Notes under the pieces: generated by a model
Databases searched by the model: none
The model's input: the letters and a program-made list of their open reading frames with translations, nothing else
Told to the model about the DNA's origin: nothing
Shown here: in pieces, positions 21,977 through 32,306 of the stretch
How positions within the stretch are numbered: the first letter of the stretch is position 1
Layout: each line of letters starts with the position of its first letter
Position numbers and translations under genes: made by a program
Assembly (NCBI GenBank): GCA_947568835.1
Contig: OX387609.1
Coordinates: forward strand, 10,121,660 to 10,185,659
Reading direction: 5' to 3'
From: Protonemura montana
Taxonomy: Eukaryota; Arthropoda; Insecta; Plecoptera; Nemouridae
DNA length: 64,000 nt

Positions 21977-22066
21977 TGACGTCAGAAATTCTGTTCTGAC
22001 GTCATTTTGGGTCTCCTTTGCGTTCGCTACTGTTTCTTGACGTTTTTTGACGTCATACTGACGTCA
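21977..22066. promoter_or_regulatory. Cluster of four perfect TGACGTCA (CRE/CREB-ATF) sites
   Basis: TGACGTCA occurs at 21977-21984, 21997-22004, 22048-22055 and 22059-22066. Half sites lie at about 22038 and 22077. This palindrome is the binding site of CREB/ATF-type bZIP factors. The nearest genes are receptor loci 2 (1.1 kb) and 3 (0.8 kb), both transcribed to the left, so the cluster lies upstream of locus 2. Function is inferred from the motif alone. Confidence 0.55.
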
Positions 22067-22261
22067 GATATCACTATACGTCAGAAAAAATGGCGACCCT
22101 CGTTTTCGTACGAGATTGAAACGCAAACATTTTAAACAGGTATATTTTATTCAAAATTGGATTTAGAAGAAAATAAAAAATACATGTTCATTATTTTCTC
22201 ATAAAAAAAATTAAAAAATAGTTTCAAATTTAAAGAGATTTCCCCATTTGGATGAAATCTT

Positions 22262-22380
22262 ATTTAAATTGCAAACGCTTGCAATGCGCGGGGTATTTTA
22301 TTATTAACAACACTATAACCGTCTGGACATTTGGGCGTCGGTTTTTGAGACGGTTATAGTGTTGTTAATAATAAAACACT
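22262..22380. repeat. Inverted pair of SINE tails forming a 32-bp hairpin
   Basis: Left arm 22293-22324 and right arm 22348-22379 are reverse complements at 31 of 32 positions around a 23-base loop. Each arm is the tail of the tRNA-headed SINE family found at 46479-46628 and 33983-34118 (TTAATAATAAAATACCCC type sequence). The left side also carries the AAATTGCAAACGCTTGCAAT end. It probably arose from two insertions head to head. Confidence 0.7.
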
Positions 22381-22833
22381 ACAATTCATTGGTATAAGTA
22401 CCTACCTTGCGGGTGTTAAACTAACTAATGCTTTACCCATTTACTTTACGGAAAAAAGAGGTGCGCAGCTATATGCTCATTTGAAATTGATACCTACTTG
22501 ATATTTGATAAAGCATTTTATTCAGTGAAGGAATATTGTGAAGAGCTTTGATATATATTGTGTATTATTATTTTTCATGTATGTTTCGACATTTATATGT
22601 ATTGTGCTATAAGTGAATCTGTTAACTGACAATTTCCAATACCCAGGCACGGGTCAAAGGAAAATAATAAATCATTATTATTATTATTATATTAATACGC
22701 ACAACATTGATTCTTTACAAGAAAAAAAAAAACTTCCTGTGATGCTTGCTGGCAGAAAAGTAGGAAATTATTTCATACTTTAGTTTATCGATACTGAACA
22801 ATGTCAGGACAAACATGAAAACAAAATGTCCAT

Positions 22834-24027
22834 TCACTTAATACTGAGCAGAACTACAAGATAGGTAGCGACCGTGCCACAAACACTCAACAACAACGAA
22901 GTGTTAATCTCGAAGACACCGCATGCTGACAACTCCAGTTTGTAGCCGGCCACCTGGTGTGAAAACTCCTTGACTTCGTGCAAGACTTCACCACCCAGCC
23001 CGTCGACCAGCAGACACTTCTGCAGCACCGCTGAAGTCTGGTACGCCTCGTTGCCGGCACGTTCACACACCACTGATATCGACACGAAGGTGACAATGTT
23101 GGTAACCAGCCAGATGCAGTTGGTAAGAATTGAAATTAAGGTCTCTGTGCCTTGCTGGTCCAGGTTTTTGGCGAGGATCACGTATGTCAAGGCCACTGTA
23201 CCGACAAGCATACCGGCAAGCACGGCCAGTAGACGAAAACCGAAAACAGAGTCGATGGAACATTTGATCGAGTGCAGCTTTGCGTAGACTTTGCGCATTT
23301 GTTTCAAAGTTTTGATAGCGTCACCTGACGTGTATATCTCGATTGCAGCTGAATCGGCGTCGTACATTATCAAAGATATGTCATGTTTTTTTCTAAAACT
23401 ACTGCTTTTTGCTAGCTGTGAAATGTCACGAAGTGCAGAATTGACAGCTTTGAGTTTTGTGGTCAGCAAATAAACTGTGTTACAAAGAAGCAAAGGCTGG
23501 AGGTATACAATAGCTACTTGGACGAAATTGATAAATACTAATACCACGCCGAACACGGTAAGTGTGGTTACTAAGTATTGTAAAAACAGCATAATTAGAA
23601 AGAAAGTTACTATGGCCAATACCTCTTTTTTAAGAAACCTGTACATTTGATCATATAAAGATGGATGTTTGCCTAACATAATATCAACGTGCACAAAACC
23701 ATCTAAAATACGCTGGACATCTCTTCTTCTTGTCACTGAAAGTGTAATTGTTAAACAAACGCTTGCCAATTCGATTAGCAATTGAAATACTCGAGACAAA
23801 GTTTCTTGTAGCAGTGCCAGTTTGTAATAATATCTGTATGCATGGTGCATGGTGAAAACACCGGCCGTGGTCAACGTGAGTAGTATCATGGTGGCGCTGA
23901 ACGCCAAGGATGATTTTGACGTTTGGAATTCGCTGTCAAATGGAGCAAGGCCCAAGCAACGACACAGAAAGTAGATTGGCTTCAGTGCTGCAGCAAATTT
24001 GTTGGTGAAATAAGCTCTTCTTTCCAT
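22834..24027 (-). CDS. Gustatory receptor, 7tm_7 family (locus 3, METRAY-like)
   Basis: A 397-residue single-exon receptor starting MERRAYFTNKF. The start is fixed by alignment with the METRAYFTS receptors (loci 6, 12, 14, 16), with which it shares ALKPIYFLCRCLG and FDSEFQTSK. It is the most diverged member of that subfamily. About seven hydrophobic segments are visible. The last 75 residues, from CERAGNEAYQTS to LSIK, are nearly identical to those of locus 4 although the rest of the two proteins is not, which fits gene conversion. It ends GTVATYLVVLLSIK with no QF. Its 5' flank shares part of the leader conserved before the other METRAY genes. Confidence 0.92.
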   Translation of the reverse strand: MERRAYFTNKFAAALKPIYFLCRCLGLAPFDSEFQTSKSSLAFSATMILLTLTTAGVFTMHHAYRYYYKLALLQETLSRVFQLLIELASVCLTITLSVTRRRDVQRILDGFVHVDIMLGKHPSLYDQMYRFLKKEVLAIVTFFLIMLFLQYLVTTLTVFGVVLVFINFVQVAIVYLQPLLLCNTVYLLTTKLKAVNSALRDISQLAKSSSFRKKHDISLIMYDADSAAIEIYTSGDAIKTLKQMRKVYAKLHSIKCSIDSVFGFRLLAVLAGMLVGTVALTYVILAKNLDQQGTETLISILTNCIWLVTNIVTFVSISVVCERAGNEAYQTSAVLQKCLLVDGLGGEVLHEVKEFSHQVAGYKLELSACGVFEINTSLLLSVCGTVATYLVVLLSIK

Positions 24028-25497
24028 TTTAAACGTGCGACTCGGATGGAATTTTGGAACGAAATGACGAATCTAAATTGTTTGTTTGATGCATTGTTAG
24101 TTTTGACATATTTACAAAACCATCAATAAGACATAGAAATGAAATTTATGTATAGGTAGAATATTAATAAAACAACGTTGTTTGAGCAGATGATATTGAA
24201 ATTGGTGACAGTTGAACTGATCAAAGTAAACATATGATGTTTATACTATTCAGAGTTTTTAGTAAGAGTGGTTCAGGTAAAAGGAAAAACCGATTTTTTA
24301 AACACAAAAACCTTTGCTAATTTTTCAAAGAAATTTAAAAATTGAAACCATTAGTTAAAGAGCAAAAATATCCAAATGTCCAAATGTTTCAAATATCCAA
24401 ATGAACTCTTTCCAGTAGAACAAGAAGTTTTCGTTCTTTTTTCATCACATATAACATCGGGTCTCATGTTTGTTTGGTAAAGAACATATTTGACAAATTA
24501 TGCTTTATAGCGAGTGGTCTAAAAATATCCGAACAAGCGTTTTGTAGCTTTTTTTACCACAGAAAAGTTCCCCTTCATGACTTTGTGACTCATGACTTTA
24601 TGACTTCATGACAAGGCGTTCATTTTCAGTGACTCTACATGGCTGGTGGTATTCAAGAAAGCAAACAGAACTCTCAACTTATTATACTCCTGGCTAAACA
24701 GTAACTTCCTTGTAACATCAAACAAAAATAAGACAACTTGCTTTGCATACACACATGACTCTAGGATCCGTTCTGATAAAGTATCCAGTTTAAAAATACA
24801 ATAAAGAAATTATCAGAAACATTGAGGACAAAACTGCTACGCAATGACCTTGTCAAAACCGTTGACAAGGTCGAGTTTTGAGGTCATCAGCATGGTAATG
24901 GTGATGTGTAGAAACGGTGTGAAAAAATTGATCATTAGCACCAAGCACCATAAAGCACCACGAAACACCAGTCAAAAGTGGAGGACGCAGTGAAATGTTC
25001 CAAAAGGAAAAAAAAAGAGAAAGATTTCGAAGTAAAACCCCAAAATTTTTGTCTGAAACGGCTGCAGATTGTCGTACATACTCGCACTTGTCGAAAAAGT
25101 TATGTCAATCGCAACACATTTCTTGAGAATTTTTTTTTTCAAAATAATTATTGTTCTATAAAAGAACGAATAAAATCTAGATTCAGATTTTTTTTCGTAG
25201 TCCCTCGATCTCAGGGAAGACAAATAATCAAAAGGTTTCTTCTAAATTTGTTTGACTGGAAAAACGACACATGATCAGGTTTTAATCTCGATTTATTGAT
25301 TTTTTTTTCTAAATTTAGTAGCTAATATATGCTACGATGTGCGGAGAAAAAAGTGCAAATGATTGCAGCATTCAAAATCTAGTTTACAATTTTTTTTGTT
25401 TGAAAACCTAGATGAGATAAACAAGAATAGATGAACTTCTAAGAAAAACACTCAAACAATTTAAAACATTTCATTGGCTGTCAGCTGAGAAAAAATG
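24028..25497. other. Intergenic DNA between receptor loci 3 and 4
   Basis: AT-rich, with short local repeats of a CATGACTTTATGACTT type near 24580-24615. No gene or dispersed element is recognised. Two overlapping open frames on opposite strands near 25000-25250 are low complexity (Lys/Phe-rich) and are not supported as genes. Confidence 0.45.
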
Positions 25498-26721
25498 TCA
25501 GTGAAAATTCAGTAAAACTATAATATACGTAGCAATCGTCGCACAAACACTCAGCAACAACGAATTGTTAATCTCGAAGACACCGCAAGCTGAAAACTCC
25601 AGTTTGTAGCCGGCCACCTGGTGTGAAAACTCCTTGACTTCATGCAAGACTTCACCCCCCAGCCCGTCGACCAGCAGACACTTCTGCAGCACCACTGAAG
25701 TCTGGTACGCCTCGTTGCCGGCACGTTCACACACCAATGACAAGGCAAGACATAGGAAAATATTGCCTAAAAACCACACTGTGATGAAAGCTAGGCCTAA
25801 AGAGAAGTGCAAGTCAAACTTTTCTGGAAGAGTAAGTCTGTAGAGGATGACATACATGAGGCCAACCGTGGACAGAATCATGCCGGTGGCCGTGCCTAGA
25901 ATTCGAAGCCCAAAATAAGAATTTATCATCGTTTTTATTGTGTGTATTTTGAAATGTACCTTTCTTAACGCTTTCAATCGGTTAACTATGTCTGCAGAGG
26001 ACGTTGACTGCAATTCTGGTAAATTATTAAGTGGTGCAACCAAATTTTTATACTTCAAGACACTTATTAAATTAATGTCAGCGTTTTTTGACAGTTTTAA
26101 TTGTTCTGTCAGCTGTGTTATGTCTTCCAGTGCTTGGTTGATCGTCTTGATCTTATCTGTCAGAAGTGCTACGGTGTTGCAGTGAAGTAACGGTGACATA
26201 AAAGTGACGCACTTTTGCGCGTAAATAAAAAAAACACTCCACGTGATCGTTGACCACTGCAGATAGAAACTCTCCGTTAACAATGTGAAGAAGAAAAATA
26301 AAAAATACAAGAGCACTTCTTTAAATAGAAATGATCGCATGGTTTCGTATATTTTCGAATCGGTGTTGAAAACCAAATCGATTTGCACAAACTCTTCGAA
26401 AATTGTTTTCATCTGAGACTGTCTAGTAAACGAAAATGTAATTGATAAGGCGGCGTTTGCGAGAGAGATCACGATTAGCGAGATCCTCGTCAGCAGCTCT
26501 TGCATTTGTTGTCGCTGGTGAAAATGGCTGTCGATAATTTTTAAGGCGTAGCTGATTGACGCCGCCGATGTTATGAGGAAAACGGCAGCGCTGTACGCCA
26601 TCTGACGTTTTGAGGATTTAAACTGCCAGTCGTAAGGCGCTAGACCCAAAATTCTGCAAACTTGCAACATTGGATTGAGCGAGTGTTTCAACTTTTCCGC
26701 GTAGTGGGATTCCTTATCCAT
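25498..26721 (-). CDS. Gustatory receptor, 7tm_7 family (locus 4)
   Basis: A 407-residue single-exon receptor starting MDKESHYAEKL; the two codons before it lack an ATG. It has the block LNPMLQVCRILGLAPYD before helix 1 and a longer third loop than its neighbours. The last 75 residues (CERAGNEAYQTSVVLQKC to the stop) match locus 3 and the METRAY subfamily almost base for base. The preceding 330 residues are only distantly related. It ends CATIATYIIVLLNFH, the only receptor here ending in an aromatic-histidine pair, and QF is again absent. Confidence 0.92.
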   Translation of the reverse strand: MDKESHYAEKLKHSLNPMLQVCRILGLAPYDWQFKSSKRQMAYSAAVFLITSAASISYALKIIDSHFHQRQQMQELLTRISLIVISLANAALSITFSFTRQSQMKTIFEEFVQIDLVFNTDSKIYETMRSFLFKEVLLYFLFFFFTLLTESFYLQWSTITWSVFFIYAQKCVTFMSPLLHCNTVALLTDKIKTINQALEDITQLTEQLKLSKNADINLISVLKYKNLVAPLNNLPELQSTSSADIVNRLKALRKVHFKIHTIKTMINSYFGLRILGTATGMILSTVGLMYVILYRLTLPEKFDLHFSLGLAFITVWFLGNIFLCLALSLVCERAGNEAYQTSVVLQKCLLVDGLGGEVLHEVKEFSHQVAGYKLEFSACGVFEINNSLLLSVCATIATYIIVLLNFH

Positions 26722-28074
26722 TTTCACTTCTTACCCGAGCTTCGATTGACGTTAGGTTGTTGAGGGCTTCTCTAAGACAATGTGCTAATAAACTAACTCA
26801 AGTGCTAGTTTATGCTTCATTATTTTGATAATTCACAACGAGATCGTTTAATTCCGAAAATGACTTGGCTATTATTACAAGACTGTTTGGATTGACAGAG
26901 AAAAGAAGAATTTAACAATTGCATTGTCTGCGAAAAGTTATAACATTTGACGTTCGATTGGACGTAAGTGCTCTAGAAAGCTTATACAAAGTGTAGCTGT
27001 TAATGTGCTTTTAATAAGGCGTCCATTCTTGAGTAGAACGCAAAGGAATAAACCTTTCAATCAATCAATTCTTGTTTACAATGCTTTTTTTACTGGCAAC
27101 ATTGTAATGAAAAGGTGTTGCTGAGTTTGACGATAATTGGCTAGTTTCCTTCATAATGTCAAGTTGGCAATATTATGGCATAATAAACAAAATTGCGTAT
27201 TTCATGCCATATTAGATTTATAGGTTTAGTAAGAGTCTCAGTGCTAATATTCAACGTTTGACTGATCAAACGAGCTGGGCTAAGATACCTGCCACCCGAT
27301 GACGCTTGCTGCCGTCCTAATTCACAAAAATTAAAAATTAAATAATCATGACACATGCTTATCAATCGTTTTGGATAGCATTAATAAAGAACAATTGAGC
27401 GTAAACCAGTCTCAAATGCGAGTAATCTGCGAGAAATAACAAAATTAAATTCTTAACAATCGAAAAGTCTAATGCACACCCCTGATTTTCTCTCAGGTCA
27501 AAACTAAGGGGGTTCTTCATGTGTTTAGCATAAAAATCGTTCCAGCGGCAAAACCACGAGGTGTATGTAAAATATACATAGCTCATCGTGTTCAGGGGTG
27601 CAAACTACCATCTGGTACCAGACTATCTGGTAGTATCCTTCAATCTCGCCGGCATAGTTGTCTTAGGTCGCTAAATTTCGCAAAGAGTGTTAAAAATTAG
27701 GCTGAGACTCTAACTTCTGCTTGACATCTCTAGTTTTGGTCAACGAACTACTTACTGCTAAAATAACGTCTGGAAACTCGATCTCCCCGATTTCCGGTAA
27801 TTACTGTTCGATTACTTTAAATGGCATTCATTTATTTGATATGTTTCGATACAAAAAAAAAAAACTTTCATTTTTAGGTAAATTTTTTGACACCATGGTT
27901 ACAACCCCTGACCACGTGGAAACACAGTCAGCAAATAGCTGATAATTTCATAACTCTGCGGTTATAACTAAACTCGTCTTTGAGCATCCGGCTCCGGGTT
28001 AGTTTATAAGAAGCATATTTCACACCGAAACCGGAAAGGTCTGAATTGCGACAAGGAAAACACAAAATAAGTGG
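26722..28074. other. Intergenic DNA left of the inverted duplication
   Basis: Contains the inverted dispersed repeat at 27285-27590 and a small imperfect palindrome around CTACCATCTGGTA near 27606-27635. No gene is recognised. Confidence 0.45.
27285..27590 (-). repeat. Dispersed repeat, copy c (inverted)
   Basis: The reverse complement matches 21440-21645: CTCAAATGCGAGTAATCTGC at about 27410 and ACCCGATGACGCTTGCTGCC at about 27295. It is non-coding. Confidence 0.6.
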
Positions 28075-28720
28075 CAAGTAGGCCAGTTGGAACGCAACCA
28101 TTCGCGCCATTCAGCAACTGGGAGTTGTCAGCTATTTTTCATTAAGGTGGAAGCAGACGAACACTTCCGAAAGTTCAGACAAAAGATTAAAGTACCTGCG
28201 ACTCAGACCACGAATTAGACGAGTTAGTTCAACTTTATTGATTGCTTAAATTCCAATCATACCATACTAGAGTTGACACATTTGCTTACGACCGATTGTT
28301 GATGATAAATTGGATTTAAACGCCACAAGTAAAGACATTAATTTACATTACTTCTTGCTACGTGAACGATATTTTTCTTCACAGCTGACTAAAATCTTCA
28401 TATTGCGCCTCGTTCAGCGCAAATTATCTCTACATCACACATTCCTCCATCTTTCGTTTCAATTCTAATATATTTAGCGAAGTCTACATGAAAAAAAAAC
28501 CCTCCGGTTGTTCCAGTTTCTTTTTTTCAAAGTAATAGTAGATTTTCAGAACGGGAATATGGAAACTAGGAGAGGTTACATCGCGTTTGAACGAATTGCA
28601 AATACATCAATAATCCATGAATAAACCATAAACATAAATTTAATTTTGAGTTGTCTACATGGGCCACATAACAAGCATTTTATTCAAATTGCAAACCAAT
28701 TAAACTATGAAAATCCCAAA

Positions 28721-29914
28721 TCAAGCAGTGATCAAAATAACAGCATAGGTAGCCACCAAAGACAAGATCGTCATCAACAGGGTCATGTCTAACTCAAACA
28801 CCCCGCATGCACTAAACCTAACCTCGTAGCCAACCAACTGTTGCAAAAACTCCCTCAACTCTTCTCCGACGCCAACATCAACCCCATCAACAATCAGCCA
28901 TCTTTGCACCAGCAACGTCGACCGCTTAGTCTCGTCTCCGCATGCGTTACAGACAGAGGCGATGCCGAAACACAAGAAGTTGTAGATGAATAGAGTGACC
29001 ACGTTTTTTCGGAAGTCGAAGAGCTCGACGTCCTTGAAGTTTAACACTTGCAAGAGTATCAGGTAGATGAACGTGGTCTGCTGGACGATTATGAAGGTGA
29101 TGAAGAACAAGAGACGAAAACCGAGGAGTTGATTGATTAGTCTTGCGGCGAGATGGAGGTTGAAGTGTGCTTTGCGGAGGTCGTGGAGTCTTTGCTTGAC
29201 TAAGTGAGACGCCATGATAGTGTCGCCGCGGAAAGGGTTAATTCGACCGGAAATTATGTGGATTTTCAAAGAATTTTCAATCTTTGAGGGGATTTTTTTC
29301 AAAGCTTCTTGATATTTGTGTTTGAGCTGAAAATTGACTTCGGCGAAACGTGTTTTTACAATTTTAACCAGGTTTAATAACTGGATCAGTGTGATAAGTG
29401 TAATGTACGTAATGTAAGACAAAAATACAGCTATGAACAAGTTGTGTATATCAATAAGAGTGCTAATCAAGAAGATTAACATTGAAAATAATACTAACAG
29501 AAATATAGCTTCACCGTGATTGAGTCTTCTCTGCCTCCCGTAAACTTCTTGAACGTTACCATCGTACAGAATCCTGTCTACTCTTGCCACCGTCCTCTGG
29601 AACGTGCGTAGCGCGTTGCGCGTGCGCGTCAATGCGACGACGATGGAGGAGAATGCACCGAAGCCAGCGAAGAAGATCGCTAGCGACTTGGTGGCGTTTG
29701 TCTGCGTGTTCCGCGTGTCGCTGATGGTGTAAGCGTATCGTGGGAGCTCTAAGATAGACCAGACGAGAACGAACGGCAACACTGTGGCGAGGGTGACGGT
29801 GTAGGCGACGGCAAGCCTCGACGGAGTCAGGTCTGCGGCGAAGGGAGCCAAACCGGATAGGCGGATGACGTCGAACAGGGGACGCGTCGTGGCGGTAAAG
29901 GTTGTGGCTGGCAT
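28721..29914 (-). CDS. Gustatory receptor, 7tm_7 family (locus 5, MPATT type)
   Basis: A 397-residue single-exon receptor. Start ATG 29914 (MPATTFTATTRPLFDVIRLSG) is conserved in the broken inverted copy at 55161, whereas the upstream frame has no supported ATG. It has the family block RLSGLAPFAADLTPSRLAV, seven or so hydrophobic stretches, and a long basic loop (EALKKIPSKIENSLKIHI). The C-terminal block is FSACGVFELDMTLLMTILSL, then VATYAVILITA without QF. It lacks the KEFSHQVA motif, having REFLQQLVGYE. It is the intact partner of the pseudogene at 55161-56359. Confidence 0.92.
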   Translation of the reverse strand: MPATTFTATTRPLFDVIRLSGLAPFAADLTPSRLAVAYTVTLATVLPFVLVWSILELPRYAYTISDTRNTQTNATKSLAIFFAGFGAFSSIVVALTRTRNALRTFQRTVARVDRILYDGNVQEVYGRQRRLNHGEAIFLLVLFSMLIFLISTLIDIHNLFIAVFLSYITYITLITLIQLLNLVKIVKTRFAEVNFQLKHKYQEALKKIPSKIENSLKIHIISGRINPFRGDTIMASHLVKQRLHDLRKAHFNLHLAARLINQLLGFRLLFFITFIIVQQTTFIYLILLQVLNFKDVELFDFRKNVVTLFIYNFLCFGIASVCNACGDETKRSTLLVQRWLIVDGVDVGVGEELREFLQQLVGYEVRFSACGVFELDMTLLMTILSLVATYAVILITA

Positions 29915-30485
29915 GGTACTGGTTAGGTTCTGGACGGGAGGGGTCTTATGCGTTATGTGGTGATGTCGTTTTAATGCTCCGCTTAGGTTAGTCGATAACG
30001 CTTTATTTTGTATGACTTTTAGGTAGAAATAGATAATGCGGTACAAAGTTAAATAAAATGGGATATAAGCTGGGCTTGCGTCTTTATTTATTCAAATGTG
30101 CTACACTTATGTGACAAAGAAATTATTCAAGCAGGCGACAAAGTAGTTTTTAATTCTAAAATATCTTAAGAAATGAAAAATGTGCTACGCCCTTCCTGGA
30201 GCAAGAAAATTGTGTTAATGCTGGTCATATCGTATTTAAATTAGTAATGTAGTTATTAATATTTTATAATACAGAATATACTTCAAATTAAATTGACGGT
30301 ATTAAGGCTTTACTTTCCATCAAAGGAGAACGTCGTAGCCATTTGACCAATCAGCGTCGAGGTCAAGACCAAGTTAAAACAATAGCTAAGTTGGCTATGT
30401 TGTGTAACATACACATTTAGTAAGTAAATAAAGGTATTTTTTTGTTCCAAATAATGACATTTACCAGCAAAAATACAAAATAAAA
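29915..30485. other. Flank shared with loci 12, 14 and 16
   Basis: This is the 3' flank of locus 6. Reversed, it matches the sequences after loci 12, 14 and 16, including GGTCTTGACCTCGACGCTGA and the run with CTCCAGAAAGGGCGTAG-like bases. No gene is present. Confidence 0.6.
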
Positions 30486-31676
30486 CTAATTTATACTGAG
30501 CAGAACTACAAGATAAGTAACAACCGTGCCACAAACACTCAACAACAACGAACTATTAATCTCGAAGACACCACAAGCTGAAAACTCCATTTTGTAGCCG
30601 GCCACCTGGTGTGAAAACTCCTTGACTTCGTGCAAGACTTCACTCCCCAGACCGTCGACCAGCAGACACTTCTGCAGCACCACTGAAGTCTGGTACGCCT
30701 CGTTGCCGGCACGTTCACACACCACTGATATCGACACGAAGATCAGCATGCTAGACACCAGCCAGATGCAGTTGGCAAGAGTAGCAATGTGATTCCCAAT
30801 TTCTGGTTCTCTGAGGTTCTCGGCGACGATCATGTAGACCGTGGCAACTGTCGAAACAATCATGGCTGTGCAGACGGTCAGGATTTGAAAGCCGAACAAG
30901 GAGTTGATGGAAGTTTTAATCTCGTGCAACTTTTCGTAGACTCGTCGTAGTAATTTCAATGTTTTTAAAGCGTCAGCTGTCGTGTATATCTCTATTGCAA
31001 AATAATCTGAGTCATCTATTATTATTGATACCGCTTCTTTACGTTTAAACGTGCTTTTCGTTAGCTGCGAAATGTTTTGGAGAGCAGAATTGACGGTCTT
31101 TAGTTGCGTAGACAAAAGACAAACAGTGTTGCAAAAAAGCAACGGGCAAAGACTAAATATTGAACCTTGAATAAAGATTATCAACAAAAGAGAGGTGTGG
31201 AAAAAATGTGGACTATTTTTAAAACAGTCAAACAACAAAAAAGTTAATTGAAAAATTATAAAAGCTAACGCCTCGCGTTTTAGAATGTTGTACATTTTAT
31301 CATACTTCTCTGGAGCGTTTTTAAACATCATATCAACAGTCACAAAGCCTTTGACAATTTTTTGGATCTCTGACTTTCTCGTAAGCGAAAAGATTATTGT
31401 TAATGCAGCGCTTGTTACTTCAATTGTAAGACTTAGGATGCGTGTAAGCGATTCTTGCAGCAAAGAAATTTTGTCAAAATATTTAAATATAGTGCGTTTT
31501 CCAAAAACTGCAGACGAGAACAGCATGAGTAGTATAATGGTGGCGCTGAACATCAAGGATGTTTTTGATGTTTGGAATTCGCTGTCAAATGGAGCGATGC
31601 CCAAGCAACGACACAGGAAGTAGATTGGCTTCAGTGCTGCCACAAATCTGCTTGTGAAATAAGCTCTTGTTTCCAT
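30486..31676 (-). CDS. Gustatory receptor, 7tm_7 family (locus 6, METRAY type)
   Basis: A 396-residue single-exon receptor starting METRAYFTSRFVAALKPIY. The frame is open for 33 more codons upstream but without an ATG. Loci 12, 14 and 16 are near-identical paralogues on the other strand. About seven hydrophobic segments are visible, and the intracellular loop contains LKTVNSALQNISQLTKSTF. The C-terminus reads CERAGNEAYQTSVVLQKC, then EFSHQVAGYKMEFSACGVFE and VVTYLVVLLSIN. Unlike loci 12, 14 and 16 it keeps GVFEIN rather than GVFGIN. It forms a two-gene module with locus 7. Confidence 0.95.
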   Translation of the reverse strand: METRAYFTSRFVAALKPIYFLCRCLGIAPFDSEFQTSKTSLMFSATIILLMLFSSAVFGKRTIFKYFDKISLLQESLTRILSLTIEVTSAALTIIFSLTRKSEIQKIVKGFVTVDMMFKNAPEKYDKMYNILKREALAFIIFQLTFLLFDCFKNSPHFFHTSLLLIIFIQGSIFSLCPLLFCNTVCLLSTQLKTVNSALQNISQLTKSTFKRKEAVSIIIDDSDYFAIEIYTTADALKTLKLLRRVYEKLHEIKTSINSLFGFQILTVCTAMIVSTVATVYMIVAENLREPEIGNHIATLANCIWLVSSMLIFVSISVVCERAGNEAYQTSVVLQKCLLVDGLGSEVLHEVKEFSHQVAGYKMEFSACGVFEINSSLLLSVCGTVVTYLVVLLSIN

Positions 31677-32306
31677 TTTAAACGTGCGACTTTGATGGAA
31701 CTTTGGAACGAAATGAGGCACTTTCGTTTCAGTCGTGCTTGATCGTTTTGACAGGCTTACAAAAACATCGTCCACTTATGTTAATTGTTGATTTATCGAT
31801 TGCAAAAGCATAAGCGTTACTTTCTGTTTCTTTTTTTCTATTTTATTAATACTAATGAAAAGTGTGCACTAGGCATGTGGAACACAATCAATCTTTCTAC
31901 ACACAATCTCAAAGAGACACATTGTTTATCAAAACATTTATAGATTCCATCAAATTTCTGTATTACTTCCTCCAACCTGCACTCCCAAAGGCAGCCCGCA
32001 GAGCAAACTCGGCTCCTCCACTTTGTACGCAACCCGCATTTTCGTAAAATTGTAATAGTTCAGAAACGTTTGACCGATTGAGTTGAAAAAAGCATGTGCT
32101 CTTAGTTGAAAACGCAGAAATATGTTCAAATTTCGTTTAAATCGAAGCAGTCGTTTAGCTGTTAAGAGTGCGAAAATAAATCCACACATTAGGTATTATT
32201 TTTTTTTAGGGTTATTTTAACTGACGATTTTGCTTGATTTGTTACGGACTCCAGGCTTATTATTAATTTTTATCATTATTGCTATTATTATTATTATTAA
32301 TACGTC
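31677..32306. other. Spacer between loci 6 and 7 with one minisatellite unit
   Basis: It carries the conserved leader of locus 6 and, on the minus strand at about 31975-32040, one degenerate copy of the 38-bp unit (GCAGCCCGCAGAGCAAACTC reading). An ATT run lies near 32280. No other gene is seen. Confidence 0.55.
31975..32040 (-). repeat. 38-bp minisatellite unit, single copy
   Basis: The reverse complement of the unit tandemly repeated at 48574-48687. It sits at the same place in the module as there, between the MEVTE-type and METRAY-type genes. Confidence 0.7.

Larger units (their letters stand above)
20899..22833. other. Intergenic DNA with repeats and CRE-like cluster
   Basis: No gene is seen. 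It holds a tRNA-like A-box sequence near 21247, a dispersed repeat copy (21440-21645), the TGACGTCA cluster (21977-22066), a strong hairpin (22262-22380) and an ATT simple repeat near 22670. Each is listed separately. Confidence 0.5.

Noticed and set aside
31285-31623. Antisense open frame of 112 codons opposite a METRAY receptor, repeated opposite its paralogues
   Set aside because: It recurs only because the sense genes are near-identical; it is a shadow frame without its own conserved features.
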